Shown here in pieces: positions 52,692 through 62,640 of a stretch of DNA of 64,000 nt (within the stretch, counting starts at the first letter, position 1; each line of letters starts with the position of its first letter). The stretch comes from Symbiodinium natans (Eukaryota; Sar; Dinophyceae; Suessiales; Symbiodiniaceae). The stretch is from contig CAJNDS010002508.1 in assembly GCA_905221605.1 (NCBI GenBank), positions 60,001 to 124,000 on the forward strand, read 5' to 3'. The translations under genes were made by a program, and so were the position numbers. Below the pieces are notes generated by a model. That model did no database searches. It was not told the DNA's origin and was given only the letters and a program-made list of their open reading frames with translations.

Positions 52692-52780
52692 GAACCCTAA
52701 ACTCCCTTGCCCGGTCCTGTGCAGGAGCTCGTTCTTGGTGAGGTCCTTACTTGTTCAGCTTCTCAACCTCCACACCTAAA
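52692..52780 (-). CDS. Two tiny exon pieces
   Basis: EVEKLNK followed by donor GTAAGG, and downstream DLTKNELLHRTG. Charged helix like its neighbours; exact structure uncertain. Confidence 0.4.
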
Positions 52781-52844
52781 ACCTTGAAAGCCTCGACCCC
52801 AAAACCAGGAACCGGTATAGGGTTTCGGGCTTCGGGTATAGGAC

Positions 52845-52946
52845 CTCGCCCACAAGAAGAGCACTCCACTGCCAAGAATCCTTCCACTCCGCGACAATGA
52901 GGCCGAGATTGTCGTTCATTACCTCAGGGAGGCGCTTGCGGTTGCC
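52845..52946 (-). CDS. Helical exon with spaced Trp
   Basis: 102 nt (34 codons), acceptor CACGGTAG, donor GTCCTATAC. Reads GNRKRLPEVMNDNLGLIVAE, WKDSWQWSALLVGE. DNLGLIVAEW aligns with DNVGVVVELW at 58196-58272, suggesting repeats in one long protein. Confidence 0.65.
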
Positions 52947-53288
52947 CTACCGTGAACCCTATGTATGCGCCCGCACTCACTAACCCCACCCCCCTCTCTC
53001 CCCCCGCCCATGGCTGCGCCACCAAGCCCTAGACCCCAAACTCAAGACAAGACACCCAGCAAACCTTCAAAAGCTTGTCGCAAAACCCTTCAGAAACCCG
53101 ACAATGTCAGCAGAAACAAAGCTCTAGAGCCATGAACTTTAACATGTATACACCTTTTGTGCACCTGTAGGAGTTCCTATAGTCTCTACAACACGAAACG
53201 GCCAAGAGTCGAAGCCCTCGACCTTAAACTCCACACTCTAAATCCTAAACCCTAAACCCTAAACCCTAAATCCTCAACCCAAGACCCC

Positions 53289-53351
53289 CAGGGCCGCCTT
53301 GCGGAACATGTTCAGGCCCGCCACCTCGGCTGCCTTGTCTGCCTTCTCCAC
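53289..53351 (-). CDS. Coiled-coil exon
   Basis: After acceptor GCACAG reads VEKADKAAEVAGLNMFRKAA, L. Confidence 0.55.
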
Positions 53352-53654
53352 CTGTGCTTGGGAAGGAGAGGGAGGGAGGGGGTTCGGGTGTAGGGTTTAG
53401 GGTTAAGGGTTTAGGGTTCAGGTTTAAACCACAGGAGGCCTGGAAGACCAAAGAAGAGAACCGAATCTAAACTTGAACCCTTAAACCCCAACTGCCCTAA
53501 ATTCAGGCTCAGGGTTGCCTTTGCAACAGACACGGCTGATCCTAAACCCTAAACCCTAAACCCTAAACCCTGAACCCTAAACCCTAAACCTAAACCCTAA
53601 AACCCTCTATCAGAACCTCTATGAACCCTCGAAGCCCCCCCTGGAACAGAGGCG

Positions 53655-53715
53655 TCAGGAGAAATATCGGGCCTCGAGGCGCCTGATTCGGGCCATGTCC
53701 TGCGGGATCTTCGAG
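53655..53715 (+). CDS. Coiled-coil exon, plus strand
   Basis: Acceptor ggaacag, donor gtttgaacc. Reads RRQEKYRASRRLIRAMSCGI, FE. The minus strand is also open, so strand is uncertain. Confidence 0.4.
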
Positions 53716-53720
53716 GTTTG

Positions 53721-53767
53721 AACCCTAAACCCTAAACCCTAGGGTTTAGGGTTTAGGGTTTAGGGTT
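53721..53767. repeat. Inverted telomeric junction, CCCTAAA to TTTAGGG
   Basis: ccctaaaccctaaaccct is directly followed by agggtttagggtttaggg, a perfect palindromic junction centred near 53741. Confidence 0.95.
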
Positions 53768-53867
53768 TCAAAAGGGTTTAGGGTGTAGGGTTTAGGGTTT
53801 ACAACCAAACGCCTCCTAGCCTCTAAAAATCCCCTAAATCGTAAACAAAGAAAGCGAAACCTTCGTG

Positions 53868-53898
53868 TTTAGGGTTTAGGGCTAAACCCTAAACCCTA
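53868..53898. repeat. Inverted telomeric junction, TTTAGGG to CCCTAAA
   Basis: gtttagggtttagg followed by gctaaaccctaaaccct. This is the end-to-end fusion orientation, opposite to the junction 130 bp upstream. Confidence 0.9.
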
Positions 53899-53914
53899 TA
53901 CCCAACCGACCACT

Positions 53915-53972
53915 GCAGGTCATCTCCTGCTCGTACTTCTTCTTGGCCTCCTCTTCCTTGCGGCTGCTTCGC
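53915..53972 (-). CDS. Coiled-coil exon
   Basis: Acceptor AAACCCACAG next to a TTTAGGG array. Reads RSSRKEEEAKKKYEQEMTC. Confidence 0.6.
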
Positions 53973-54679
53973 CTGTGGGTTTAGGGTTTAGGGTTTGGGG
54001 TTTAGGGTTTAGGGTTTAGGGTTTAGGGTCCCGCGGTATCAAGAAGTGTGGGCTTATAGGCTTTGAGGGGAACATTAGCTGAATGAAGGCATTTGCTGGT
54101 TTGTGGCTCGGGAGTTGCAGGTCTGAGTGAGGGACGTCACGCTTCCGATGGGCGTTAGGGTTCTTGGGTCCCCAGACCCTAAACCCAAACAAAACCCAAA
54201 AACCAAAACTTAAGGGTTTAGGGTTTAGGGTTTAGGGTTTAGGGTTTCCAAGGACTTCACCCACAGTCTAAAAAGAGCGATGGCCGGTCACACGACGCAG
54301 GCAGGCCCCGGCCCTTAAACCTAAAAGCCCAAAGCCCTGTAAACCCGCAAAGCCCTCTTCCTATAGACCCAGTAAACCCTGTGAACATGCTGAACCCTTC
54401 AAACCTTGTTAGCCCATACGCCCTCTATGAACCCTACAAACACCATGGGGCTGTATATAGACCTTGAAGGTCCATGAGCTGGCCCTCAACAAGAGGGCCC
54501 ATGAGCCATGGGGGATCCTGAACCCTTTAGTGGCGGCTTTTTCGAGATAGCATTTAGGGTTTGGAGGTTAAGGGAGCTAAAGCCTCTGTAAGCCCTAGAA
54601 AAGCCCTGAATCCCGATAACCCCAAACCCCCAAACCCCCTTAGCCAGGGCTTCGCAGCTTTCGGGGCCGAGCCGCGTTT

Positions 54680-54840
54680 GGTGCGCCCAGACCCGCCAGG
54701 AGGAGAGGCTCATCTTCAGGAGGCTGTCGCAGTGGGCCTTGGACCTCAGAAACGCCAGCCAAAAAAATGGGGGGGAGAGAACGTGTTGTTGTTCTCAAGT
54801 ACGAAGAAAGGCGTGGGGAAGAGGAACTATTGTGACAGAT
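54680..54840 (+). CDS. Coiled-coil exon, plus strand
   Basis: After gcgcccag reads TRQEERLIFRRLSQWALDLR, NASQKNGGERTCC. Helical with Trp; plus-strand orientation supported by frame quality only. Confidence 0.45.
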
Positions 54841-55458
54841 AGGTTATAAGAGTCGGCCTATAAGGCGGTTGGGCTTTCGGGCCACGGGTTCCGGAAGGCT
54901 CAGGGTTGACGGTTTAGGGTTTAGTGGTTGCTGTAGACGGTCGCATGTGTCGAGAATGGCGCCCCCGAGAAAGAACCCGAAGAGCGAAGGCCGCTACACG
55001 GCAGAACTCCCAGGCCTCTGAAGGGGGATGCTGCCCCGAGAGCCCGAAGCCCCTAACTGCCGACACCAGCTGAGAGCTGTGGAAGTCAAGGAACAGCATC
55101 GCCGAAAGAACAGAAGAGTTGAGATCCTTGAAAAGTCCGGTAGATCCCCTAAACCCTAAGTGCCCCCAGTAATCCCGGCGACTCGGTTAAGGGTACGTAG
55201 TGGGTTTAGGGCTTACAGGGTTGAGGGGTTTGGCGTGTTTGGGGCTTCAAGGGTCGGAGTTAGAGGGCTTCGATAGGTTTAGAGGCCTGGATGGGTCCAG
55301 GGTCTATGCGGTTTATTGGACTATGGCCTGATACGAACATGTTGCGTGGGTAGGTTTGGGTTGCCTTGCTGGCTGTAGGCCGCTAGACTTCTGAAAGAAG
55401 ATTGCAAGACATGCACACACAGATCTTCCTACGCCCTAAGCCCAAAATCCCATAGGCA

Positions 55459-55686
55459 GTGTGTAGTAAGAATTACACGTCGCACACAGGGCTTCTTAGG
55501 GCCAACGGCGAAACTCTCCGAGGTGTGAAATCCCTGCAAAGTCAACTGGACCCCACCAAGGCTCTGAATACTCTCGACACCCTAAGAGCGGAATACTTCA
55601 CAGGCCCGCTGAAACGCAGCTGCCCAAAAATTCCTGGAACGTGTGAGGGAAGACCAGCCCAGTGCGCAGCTTTGCGCCCTAAGTAA
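55459..55686 (+). CDS. Unknown plus-strand coding, 3' end
   Basis: Reads TGLLRANGETLRGVKSLQSQ, LDPTKALNTLDTLRAEYFTG, PLKRSCPKIPGTCEGRPAQC, ending RPK and TAA. Unique sequence; no family recognised. Confidence 0.4.
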   Translation: MCSKNYTSHTGLLRANGETLRGVKSLQSQLDPTKALNTLDTLRAEYFTGPLKRSCPKIPGTCEGRPAQCAALRPK

Positions 55687-56054
55687 ACCTTATACACCCA
55701 AAGCCTCACAAACCCTGAGCCCCTAACCCTAAACCCTCAACCCAGGCGAGTTGCTGGGGATCCAAGGATTAGGGTTGACGATTCGGATTCCCCAAGTAAG
55801 TTCCATACCCATCTTCCCTGTGTGCGGGCCAGGTTCCGCCGCTTCTAAACCACAATCAACCAAACAAGGGAGTAGGAGTCATTAAAGGGTGCAAAAGCCA
55901 CCGGTTGAGCCAAAGAAGGCCACCCGGTTCATTCTTAAGCCACCGCGTACAGGCCCAGTACACCAGAAGCTCAGCCTAAACCCTAAACCCTATAAACCCT
56001 GAACCCTAAACCCTCCTACAACCCGGGAGAACCTTTCACCCCACACCCCCCAAA

Positions 56055-56130
56055 AGCCCAAACAGCCCTCCATGGCCCGCTTCGGGCGCCCGAGCATGCG
56101 CCCAGCGATCTCCAGGGCGGCCTAGCATCA
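56055..56130 (-). CDS. Short helical exon
   Basis: Minus frame AALEIAGRMLGRPKRAMEGC, LGF in unique sequence just before the 56132 direct repeat. Confidence 0.4.
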
Positions 56131-56131
56131 T

Positions 56132-56234
56132 AACATATAGGACTTGGTCAATTTAGGGTTTGGGGTTTAGGGTTCAGGGTTTAGGGTCTGGGGTTTAGGG
56201 TTTAGGGTTGCAGGGAACATATACGACTTGGTCA
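56132..56234. repeat. Telomeric insert flanked by 19-bp direct repeats
   Basis: aacatataggacttggtca (56132-56150) and aacatatacgacttggtca (56216-56234), one mismatch, enclose 65 bp of TTTAGGG/TTTGGGG sequence. Confidence 0.85.
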
Positions 56235-56239
56235 TTTGT

Positions 56240-57225
56240 AGGGCTCAGGGGTGCAAGCTGGAATGTCGAGGATGTAGGCGTAGGAATGCTTAGGTGTCTT
56301 ATGGGCAATTTGGCAAATAACCGGCATCCTCCCGTGCCCGTGCTGCCTCACACATTCCTTATTGAGTTTAAGTACCCTTTAACATGCAAAATGTTATCCC
56401 ACTATGACAAAGATTTTGTCCAAGCCATGCTTGGGCCCCTTAAGCACCGGGTTCTGCGCGTCTCCTTCAGCAGCATACTTGCCACACGCCTAGCCAGCAC
56501 TCCCCACCAGAGAGGAAGGGACTGTGCACGCTGATCCCTGCGCATGTTGCGCCCAAACTCAGCGGCTCCGACCTGCCCTGATGTCCCTGCGCTGCAGTGG
56601 AAGCACCTCTCGGAGCTGCGCTGGAATGGAACTATCGAGGCAGCTCCTGATCCCTGCGCCACAGAGCTCTGCACAACTTTGTATTCGGGTCCACTGCATG
56701 GAACAGGGCTAATGCCACCCACAAGGCACCACTAGTGACTAGTGGTTCACAGTTGAAGCAGTCCCGCGGTCTTAGTTTACCTTCGATGCCTCTGTTTGCT
56801 CTTGTTCTCCCTCTCTGTTTGGGATTCTCTCTCGCGCTCTCCCTCTCTCTCTCTCTCATGTGTTTCACACAGTGGCATTCCTCTGGAACCCTGGCTTGCG
56901 CACTCTCGACCCACTATGACTTTCCTTCAGCCGCAACATTACTTCGGGAACTTTCCCCATTCCATGCAGGACCTGAATTGGGGCCCACTTGCGCCGTCAG
57001 GAAAACCAAGGGGTTGCGCACAAAGCTTCACAAGACGAAACCCCTCAACCCTCTACCTGAACCCCAAGCCCTGCATCTTAAACATGCCTAAAACCATTAT
57101 AAACTACAAAACCCTAAACCCTATTTACAAACAAAAGGCCCGGGCCCAAGCCTTCACCCCGACTTCCTTGTTGGTTCGCTTCAGCGCGGCGAGCTCCTCA
57201 CACAAAGCAGCCGAAACCCTGTGAG
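56240..57225 (+). CDS. Unknown plus-strand gene, several exons
   Basis: Open stretches: about 56320-56534 (PVPVLPHTFLIEFKYPLTCK, MLSHYDKDFVQAMLGPLKHR), 56544-56735 (ALQWKHLSELRWNGTIEAAP, DPCATELCTTLYSG) and, after a CT tract and acceptor tttcacacag at 56871, GIPLEPWLAHSRPTMTFLQP, QHYFGNFPHSMQDLNWGPLA. The third border is canonical with a strong pyrimidine tract. No family recognised. Confidence 0.45.
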
Positions 57226-57700
57226 CCCACAAATGTCGCGGGGGGCAGAATTTAACCCTTTCCTGGACGGAAAAAGACGATGACAACTTAGTTGGGTACG
57301 ACACAAGAGAGGAACTGCGTAACCCTTGAAACGGGGGCAATTGTTTCGATTTCGGGGTTGTGGGGGATTCCGCTTCGGATGCTTTGAAGGACTTCATACC
57401 TATATATGTGCCTCCAATCATATCACTTCCAGAGTTGCGTTTCTGTGGAGGACTCATAGGTACTTGAGGGTTAGAAGTTCCGGGAACCGGAACCACTCCT
57501 TGGTTTCGGGGGTGAAAAAATGCACAGCGCTTCGGGTTTTCCGGGGCTGCGGACTTCGGAGTCCGGAGATCTGGGGCTTGGCAACTCCCTGAAATCGCGC
57601 CTCCTCGTGCTTGCGCCGTGCCTTCGTCTCCTCGGCGGCAAAGGCGACACAACTCATTGGGCCACTGCGCTGCTGTTTTTTTCCGACCGCCTCTTTCCAT
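57125..57700 (-). CDS. Unknown protein, long exon
   Basis: About 460 nt (57585-57125) reads GSCQAPDLRTPKSAAPENPK, VPVPGTSNPQVPMSPPQKRN, SGSDMIGGTYIGMKSFKASE, LSSSFSVQERVKFCPPRHLW and AALCEELAALKRTNKEVGVK: a Ser/Pro-rich linker then a helix. Upstream, across a GATTTCAG acceptor, SCVAFAAEETKARRKHEEAR fits as a preceding coiled-coil exon in another phase. Confidence 0.5.
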   Translation of the reverse strand: MERGGRKKTAAQWPNELCRLCRRGDEGTAQARGGAISGSCQAPDLRTPKSAAPENPKRCAFFHPRNQGVVPVPGTSNPQVPMSPPQKRNSGSDMIGGTYIGMKSFKASEAESPTTPKSKQLPPFQGLRSSSLVSYPTKLSSSFSVQERVKFCPPRHLWAHRVSAALCEELAALKRTNKEVGVKAWARAFCL

Positions 57701-58195
57701 ATATGGAGTTTAGAGGGTTGGCTTGCAGATGTTATATGTGTAGGGAATGAGGCAACCCTCCTTCGATTGTAGGCGGATCCCCGGGTTCGCAATTCCCTAT
57801 AACTTCCGTCGAGTTTGGACCCCGAAGCTTAGCAATCTCTGAAGGCCCCATGTTCCAACAGGAGCTGTTCTTCAAAGGTCCTCGTGAGTTTTTTCTGTGA
57901 AAGGACAGCTGCTGGCATTTGCAATGGGAACCCAACTCACAAACAGCCATGTGGTCGCCTGATTTCACCCTTCTCAGGGCCTGTGAAGGGCCCCCCCCCC
58001 AACCGCGAGCGCCAGAGGTTTCGAGGTGCCTGCACGTCCCACGTTGAGATGAACCTTCCAGTCTGGTGTTGCTACCAAGCTGCTACGACTCCTAGACTCT
58101 GACAGGAGAAGCCCTCAGAAGCCCAAGCACATACTTTGATTGGGCTTTTTGGGGGTTTCTCCCTAAACCCTAAACTCTAAACCCTAATCCTAAAC

Positions 58196-58272
58196 CCTGG
58201 ATGAACTGGGCTCCAAGCCTTCGTGATCACCGCCAGCCGTCGCCACAGCTCCACCACAACGCCGACGTTGTC
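58196..58272 (-). CDS. Helical exon with spaced Trp and telomeric donor
   Basis: 77 nt, acceptor TCACTTAG, donor GTTTAGG. Reads DNVGVVVELWRRLAVITKAW, SPVHP. Aligns with the 52845-52946 exon at DN(V/L)G(V/L)(V/I)V-x2-W. Confidence 0.65.
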
Positions 58273-58945
58273 CTAAGTGAGATGCAGATCAGGTCCATGT
58301 TTGGGTTTCTCTTTGGGGGGGAGGGGGTTTAGGGTTTAGGGTCTTTAGGGTTAGGGTTTAGGGTTTAGGGTTTAGGGTTAGGGTTTAGGGGGAGGGGGGA
58401 GGGGGGGGAGGTTCTTTGGAGATGTTCCGCGATTACTTCTCGGATATTACCTTTTAGATAAGGACATCAAAAAAGGCACCATTACATCGAAACATGTTGG
58501 GTCTTTTAAGCGATGTCCCACCGAAAGCTTACGAAGTCCGGGCAACCACCGACATGTAACACCATCGAAATATGGGGTTGATGCATCCCGAAGGCCCGGG
58601 GGCATTCTAGGTTTGGGGTTTCGGGTTTAATTAGGGTTCAAGCATGGCCCTGTCCCTGACACAGAAGTTCCGTGCTTGGCAGCCCATGTCGCCGAGGTGC
58701 ATCCCAGTATTTCTTGAACCTGGGAGTCTGGGATGGAGCATCACGCTTTGGGGAGGGCTTCTATCTTCGAGGTTGGACGACAAATCATCCTTTAAAAAAC
58801 CGCAAAAACAAAATGCACCCCTGTCTGTACATATCTACATGCAGTATCTCAAGCACCCACCTGGTTGTATGGTAAGCAAGTGTTTTGAATTTCAAGGGGT
58901 TCGGATCAAGGCGCTGATGCCTCGTTTCAGGATTAAGGTTCAAGG

Positions 58946-59052
58946 TTCCCCGTTATACTAACAGCCCTTCATGGGCATTCCAGTACCCCCCCCCCCCCCC
59001 CCCCTATTATAGTCCCTGTTAAGGACTGTTAGTAGACATAGGAAAATCCCAA
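58946..59052. mobile_element. Family A inverted-repeat element, copy 5
   Basis: ttccccgttatactaacagc at one end and ggactgttagtagacatagg near the other, with a long C run inside. Flanked by gttcaagg on both sides (58938-58945 and 59053-59060), an 8-bp target-site duplication. Confidence 0.75.
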
Positions 59053-59091
59053 GTTCAAGGTAAAGCAAAAAAACCTTCACCCTAACCCCAC

Positions 59092-59178
59092 AAGGCAAGG
59101 CGTGTTTCGAGGGACATCTGCTCAGCCAGCTTGTTGGCTGCCTGGTCGATGGGGGCACGCCCACACCGTATGAGCCCG
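59092..59178 (-). CDS. Helical exon
   Basis: 87 nt, acceptor AACCCCCAG, donor GTGGGG. Reads GLIRCGRAPIDQAANKLAEQ, MSLETRLA. Lies between the family A element and a telomere-like array. Confidence 0.6.
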
Positions 59179-59184
59179 CTGGGG

Positions 59185-59370
59185 GTTTATAGGGTTCAGG
59201 GTTGAGGGTTGAGGGTTTGGGGTTTAGGGTTTGGGGTTTAGGGTTTGAGGTTTAGGGTTTGGGGTTTAGGGTTTGGGGTTTAGGGTTTAGAGGTTTAGGG
59301 TTTAGGGTTGAGGGTTGAGGGTTTGGGGTTTAGGGTTTAGGGTTCAGGGTTTGAGGTTTAGGGTTTAGGG
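59185..59370 (+). repeat. Mixed TTTAGGG/TTTGGGG/TTGAGGG array
   Basis: Alternating tttggggtttaggg units with two ttgaggg doublets repeated about 110 bp apart, suggesting higher-order duplication. Confidence 0.85.
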
Positions 59371-59407
59371 TCCAGAGGTTTACGGTGAATCTTGCCTCCC
59401 TGGTCTT

Positions 59408-59500
59408 ATACAGCTCAAGGGGACCCTAACCTTCACTCCCCTTAGAACCTTCACAGAAACCATGTTCATACGACATTTTGGGTTTATATGGATGAAAAAT
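59408..59500. mobile_element. Degenerate family C element
   Basis: cactccccttagaacctt and ttttgggtttatatgg match the family C consensus, but the end is decayed. It sits between two minus-strand coiled-coil exons, as an intron would. Confidence 0.5.
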
Positions 59501-59570
59501 ATACAAGAATTCCTAAGAGGCGGCAGAAAGGAACACAAGGGACAGGTGCCAGCAGCTGTCCCCACAAAAC

Positions 59571-59626
59571 CCTCGCGCCTTGTCCTTCTTCTCCAGCTCC
59601 TCCCTCCGGATGCGGTCCAGCTCATC
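59571..59626 (-). CDS. Coiled-coil exon
   Basis: 56 nt, acceptor GGCTCCAG, donor GTTTTGTGG. Reads DELDRIRREELEKKDKAR. A following exon near 59421-59385 reads PLELYKTREARFT. Confidence 0.65.
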
Positions 59627-59822
59627 CTGGAGCCCACATCTACGCCCCCCCCCCCCCCCCCCCCCCAAACATCCCCTCAGCCTGAAGCCCTCTACCCTTA
59701 AGATATTGAGACCCCAAACTGCAAAAGAAAAAAAAGCAAAGCCTAAATCATGTCTGAACTAGAAGTTTTGGGAATCCCTTGGACTCCAATCCGGCTGCTC
59801 CAGCCACCCCAAATCTTCCTAC

Positions 59823-59915
59823 TCCCGGTCCTGGTGCTTCCGCTTGGCTTCCTCGTCTTTCTTCTGGGCCTTCTCCTTCTTGATGATGCGGTGCCAGTTG
59901 TCCACACACCACTTC
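59823..59915 (-). CDS. Coiled-coil exon with spaced Trp
   Basis: 93 nt, acceptor ATTCTTCAG, donor GTAGGAAG. Reads KWCVDNWHRIIKKEKAQKKD, EEAKRKHQDR. Strong coiled coil. Confidence 0.7.
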
Positions 59916-60356
59916 CTGAAGAATTCGGGTGTAAGGCCTTTAGAGGTTGTAGGGTGTAGGGTCTAGGGTTTAGGGCTCAGGGTTGAAGGCTTACAGGGCT
60001 CAGCGTCCGGAGGAAGTTGAAGGTTTACGGGGCTATTGGGGGCTTTCGGCTCCACATAGGGACATGGAGAGTAGCTGAACCCTAAACCCTAAACCCTAAA
60101 CCCTAAACCCTAAACCCTAAACCCGATTTTGGAGGTGACATGGACTCTAGGGCTCCCGTGTCTCAGGTGCAGCAAGGCTTCCATCTGGTACAGGGTTTCT
60201 GGCTCAGGGTTTAGGGTGTAGAGGGTGTAGGCTTTCCATGCCTAAACCCTAAACCCTAAACCCTGAACCCTAAACCCTAAACCCTAAACCCTGAACCCTA
60301 AACCCTTTAAACCCTAAACCCTGAACCCTAAACCCTCAACCCTAAATGTGGCTTCT

Positions 60357-60436
60357 AAAGACGATGAGCACGTCGTTTGTGGCCCATCCTTCGACTTTTT
60401 CCAGCAGTTGGTCTGCTGACTCAAGTTTCCAGGTTC
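60357..60436 (-). CDS. Helical exon with spaced Trp
   Basis: Reads TWKLESADQLLEKVEGWATN, DVLIVFRSH. Flanked by CCCTAAA arrays (60240-60345) and TTTAGGG units. Borders approximate. Confidence 0.5.
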
Positions 60437-60474
60437 TCCGTGGGTTAGGGTTTAGGGTTTCCCGGAATGTACTA

Positions 60475-60590
60475 AGTAATGTAGGGGCCTTAATGCATAA
60501 TTAGAACAAGTTTTTTTTTTGGGGGGGGGTATTACACCATGAGGGAATACGATTAGTAATTGCTCCGACCCCTATAGTATTCCGTGAGAG
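60475..60590. mobile_element. Family B inverted-repeat element
   Basis: taatgtaggggccttaatgc and gctccgacccctatagtatt ends; central T-run followed by G-run, as in the 43.5-kb copy. Confidence 0.65.
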
Positions 60591-60599
60591 CAAGAGTCC

Positions 60600-61145
60600 C
60601 ACTCTGTTCCAAAAGCAGATAGCTGCCACTACTTGGGAAATGTTCTCAGAGAGGGTCCCTGACTTGGAGTTCCTTTTTCGACCCTATACACTACATCCTC
60701 TCATTCGAGATGGCAATCGCCTACAGTAACGAGGATCAACATGTGGAACATCATCCCATGCATGTGGAAGCCGCAATTCCAGCTAAGGGTGTTGCAACAA
60801 CACACAGTCGACGGCTCAACAGCATAACATGTCCCACTACAGGCCTGTCTGGGCGCTTGGCAGGGCAATGGTTATGAATATGTACGGATGACCGGGGAGA
60901 ACATTACCAACGAATTTCTGGCCCCTTTTACTATATCTGGGCGGCCTTCGCAGTCACACTGTCAAGGCAAACCTCTGTGGGAACATCGTGAGGCCATGCG
61001 CTCACGGCCCTTTTGGCTACGGCTTGCAAGGCACTTCAGGATGCAGGCGTCCAGGAGCTCGGAGCCAGCCGCGTGCGGCTCAAGATGCGAGGTCGACGGA
61101 GCGGCTTCCTCGGCTCTGACAGATTTGGTTCTTCGAAGGGGTTTG
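60600..61145. other. Unique sequence, coding likely but strand unresolved
   Basis: No telomeric units for over 500 bp. Plus frame MTGENITNEFLAPFTISGRP and minus frame SVRAEEAAPSTSHLEPHAAG, SELLDACILKCLASRSQKGR are both convincing. The minus reading could be a downstream exon of the ankyrin gene. Confidence 0.35.
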
Positions 61146-61148
61146 GGT

Positions 61149-62640
61149 TCATGGTCTATAGGGTTTGATTAGGCTATTCGGGTTTAGGGGTCTTGTGATC
61201 CCCCCAATCGTACAAGGAAAGCGCCTGTTGGAAACAGCGTGTAACAGCCCTGCAGGAACGACCAAGATCGGCCAAGCTGCTGCGTCGTCGACGGGATCCC
61301 GGGTCACGCTCGGCTCCTGCAGCAAGCTCGCGACCTTCGCGTGCCGCCCCCGGCGCGCATAATCAACGGCACGGTCTCCATAGCTGTCGGGCAGGTCGTG
61401 GGACCCGGCTTCCACAAGCAAGGACGCACAGTCGAAACTCCCTGCCTGTGATGCGCAATGCAGGGGCGTCTTGCCCTCAGAGTCGAAAAGTGAATGGTCG
61501 GCCCTGAACTCGAGAAGCATGGAGACACTGTCCACCTGGACCTCGCAGCAGGCGTCGTGAAGGGCGGCCTTGCCCTCCATGTCCTCATAGGTTGCCCTAG
61601 AACCCGAAGTAGAAAAAAACAAAAAACTGGCTCTTCTCGGTGTTTTTTGGGACCTTGAAGGCCCTAGACCTTTCGACTTATGAAGAGGGTACTACTGGGC
61701 AGAGGGTCCTGCTGATCTAGATTCGCTCGGAGCTCGAGAAGGTGGCGGAGAACATCTCTGTGGCCCTGGGAGGCTGCGATCTGGAGGGAGGTTTTGCCCC
61801 TGCTGTCGGCAGCATCCTTGTCAGCTTTGGCGGACAAGAGCCTGGCTGAGCAAATGCCAAAGGGGACAGGTTAAGATCTCTGGGTTTTTCAAGGGGGCCT
61901 AGAGTTTACAGTGCCCCAAAACGGTTAAAGAATACCTACTCACAACACTAAACCCTAAACCCTAAAACCTAAACCTAAAACCCTAAAGCCCTAAAAACTA
62001 CCCTAAAACCCTAAACCCTAAAATCCCAAACCCTAAATCCTAAACCCTAAACCCTATAAACCCTAACCCTAAACCCTGCTCAGCAGATGAGGCGCAAGCT
62101 CACAATCTCGGAATGGCCGGCTCCAACGGCCCACACGAGCGTTGGCACCCCCTCCTCGTCGGCTGCGTTGGCGTCCGCCAAGGCTTCAAGGAGCAACTCC
62201 ACGACGCCTGGGTTTAGGGTTTAGGGTTTAGGGTTTAGGGTTTAAGGTTTAAGGTTTAGGGTTTAGGGTTTAGGGTTTAGAGTTTAGGGTTCTTTTTTCG
62301 GGGGGAAGGGGGGGGGGGGCCTATAAAGATTTTTACGTCTGTTTACCAAAAACACAGGATTCTGGGGTCCATAGAACTTTGAAATGTATAGCCATGTCGA
62401 CCCCCAGACACCGGGATGACCGCGGTAGGATGCGTGGCGAAGAGGGCGCGCGCCAACTTCGTCCACCAAGTTTGGATCCAGCGGCCGCTGCAGCAATCTT
62501 TCGACTTCCAGGTGATTCCCCCGGGCCGCAGCTCCTGTGAGCTGATGGCGCTCTTGGGTTGTGGGATCCTGGAAGCACAGTTCCATGATCTGCAAGTCGG
62601 GATGAGTCTTCACTGGGACATCATCCCAAAGGACCGCCAT
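61149..62640 (-). CDS. Ankyrin-repeat protein, at least 4 exons
   Basis: Exons 62640-62412, 62207-62096, 61841-61713 and 61596-61149; phases agree and the join gives 305 residues from ATG at 62640. Repeats follow each other without gaps: LTGAAARGNHLEVERLLQ, PLRHASYRGHPGVVELLLEA, PTLVWAVGAGHSEIVSLLLS, KTSLQIAASQGHRDVLRHLL, AALHDACCEVQVDSVSMLLE, TPLHCASQAGSFDCASLLVE and a partial last one. Ankyrin repeats bind partner proteins; the partner is unknown. Intron 1 is GT-AG, its acceptor CCCTAAACCCAG lies in a telomeric array; introns 2 and 3 are GC-AG. Coding-like sequence upstream (62833-62690, MPRLFRASGAECAISAEAVL) suggests an earlier exon in another frame. The tail after LLQEPSVTRDP may be intron read-through. 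Confidence 0.8.
61950..62078 (-). repeat. Telomeric array in ankyrin gene intron 2
   Basis: CCCTAAA and variants filling much of the intron between 62095 and 61842. Confidence 0.9.
62212..62288 (+). repeat. Telomeric array forming the 3' end of ankyrin intron 1
   Basis: TTTAGGG on plus; on the gene strand it reads CCCTAAACCCAG|GCGTCG, so the array is both pyrimidine-rich tract and acceptor. Confidence 0.9.

Noticed and set aside
53721-53767. Ancestral chromosome fusion point
   Set aside because: The polarity at 53741 is opposite to an end-to-end fusion, and similar arrays are everywhere.
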